In this document: one piece after another, positions 63,798 through 64,000 of the stretch
Numbering within the stretch: position 1 is the first letter of the stretch
Layout: every line of letters begins with the position of its first letter
Origin: Polaribacter aestuariivivens
Lineage (GTDB): Bacteria; Bacteroidota; Bacteroidia; Flavobacteriales; Flavobacteriaceae
Direction of reading: 5' to 3'
NCBI RefSeq assembly: GCF_005885675.1
Contig: NZ_VANR01000005.1
Span: 1 to 64,000 of the forward strand
DNA: 64,000 nt
Made by a program: the position numbers and the translations under genes
Notes under the pieces: generated by a model
Told to the model about the DNA's origin: nothing
The model's input: the letters and a program-made list of their open reading frames with translations, nothing else
Databases searched by the model: none

Positions 63798-63824
63798 CTT
63801 CTCGACTGCGCTCGAAGTGACAAA
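63798..63824 (-). repeat. TCGAG repeat before the GIY-YIG gene
   Basis: CTTCTCGACTGCGCTCGAAG plus TGACAAA; inverted relative to the copy at 63449. Confidence 0.85.
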
Positions 63825-63830
63825 ATACTT

Positions 63831-64000
63831 CTACAATCCCGCAATTTTATCTTCTTTTAAAATTTCGTTTGTTTCTTTAATTATTTTTTTTAATACAATT
63901 TCTAACTCTTCTTTTGTCATATCGAGCGAAGTCGAGATGTCATCACCAGAAATTAAATTCAACAGTGCTTTGTCTTGGGCTCTACCTTTTTCCATAGCTG
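63831..64000 (-). CDS. Unidentified gene, C-terminal end (partial)
   Basis: On the minus strand an open frame enters from the right edge, reads AMEKGRAQDKALLNLISGDD, continues ISTSLDMTKEELEIVLKKII and stops at 63831 after EILKEDKIAGL. It is not identified; the kynurenine genes nearby make a pathway enzyme possible. The repeat at 63918-63943 is read in frame as DDISTSLDMT. Confidence 0.7.
   Translation of the reverse strand, partial: AMEKGRAQDKALLNLISGDDISTSLDMTKEELEIVLKKIIKETNEILKEDKIAGL
63918..63943 (+). repeat. TCGAG repeat inside the partial gene
   Basis: CATATCGAGCGAAGTCGAGA plus TGTCAT, the same core with GAAG for GCAG, in frame in the gene at 63831. Confidence 0.8.

Overview
This window looks like chromosomal DNA from a marine-type member of Flavobacteriaceae (Bacteroidota), close to Polaribacter or Tenacibaculum. 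It is very AT-rich. It carries the 5' end of a 16S rRNA gene of Bacteroidota type and many promoters of the form TTTG/TTG - about 19 bp - TAnnTTTG. It also has a SusC/SusD pair, GSIII and GSII glutamine synthetases, and many short flavobacterial families (DUF2007, DUF5522, DUF4136, DUF4197, DUF2141, a PID-CTERM-like protein). Almost all genes are ordinary chromosomal genes; I see no prophage, insertion sequence or CRISPR array.

Layout. 1-1105: start of an rRNA operon leaving to the left from three tandem promoters, then a structured repeat RNA, then the thrS promoter. 1106-4458: thrS-infC-rpmI-rplT, with infC apparently starting at AUA. 5297-15963: an alpha-glucan cluster (GT4 glucan or maltose-1-phosphate synthase, glgC, glgE, maltokinase, glgB, GH31 glucosidase), read here as a GlgE-type pathway. 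16393-24636: prfA, small secreted proteins, purM, divergent GSIII and GSII, and a CaCA exchanger. 24990-31094: several very small genes (21, 50, 76, 79 and 59 codons), tRNA-Arg, an HTH regulator, prmA-clpS, tpiA, a TlpA-like lipoprotein and pyrF. 31178-38985: susD/susC, small lipoproteins and a DD-carboxypeptidase. 39067-42519: icmF.

42601-46769: an ECF sigma factor and its presumed membrane partner, divergent from a DUF6249 gene; both directions carry the same ECF-like promoter (TTGTAACC-17 bp-GTCAAAG). Then a DUF2914 protein, yaaA and a SanA-like gene. 46913-51527: serine dehydratase, DUF2853, and dnaK with a sigma-54-like promoter. 51771-58402: NDH-2 with small membrane proteins and an AraC-type regulator, then a TonB receptor and a DUF2141/TPR pair whose upstream regions share paired direct repeats spaced exactly 21 bp (LytTR-like). 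58491-64000: genes for breakdown of 3-hydroxyanthranilate (kynurenine pathway): 3-HAO, ACMSD, semialdehyde dehydrogenase and a RidA-type deaminase, with an SDR, DUF1697 and GIY-YIG protein.

The most unusual signals are these: (i) three copies of a structured intergenic RNA element with compensatory base changes; (ii) a short palindromic repeat (core TCGAGCGCAGTCGAG) lying in frame inside three different proteins; (iii) the mirror-image ECF promoters; (iv) the shared 21-bp-spaced operator, next to an octamer tandem tract; (v) a GC-rich start region that marks stable-RNA promoters only; (vi) a 21-codon peptide with its own promoter and terminator. In several genes an upstream TTG that could be taken as a start is actually the TTTG of the promoter -7 box, so those starts have been moved downstream.
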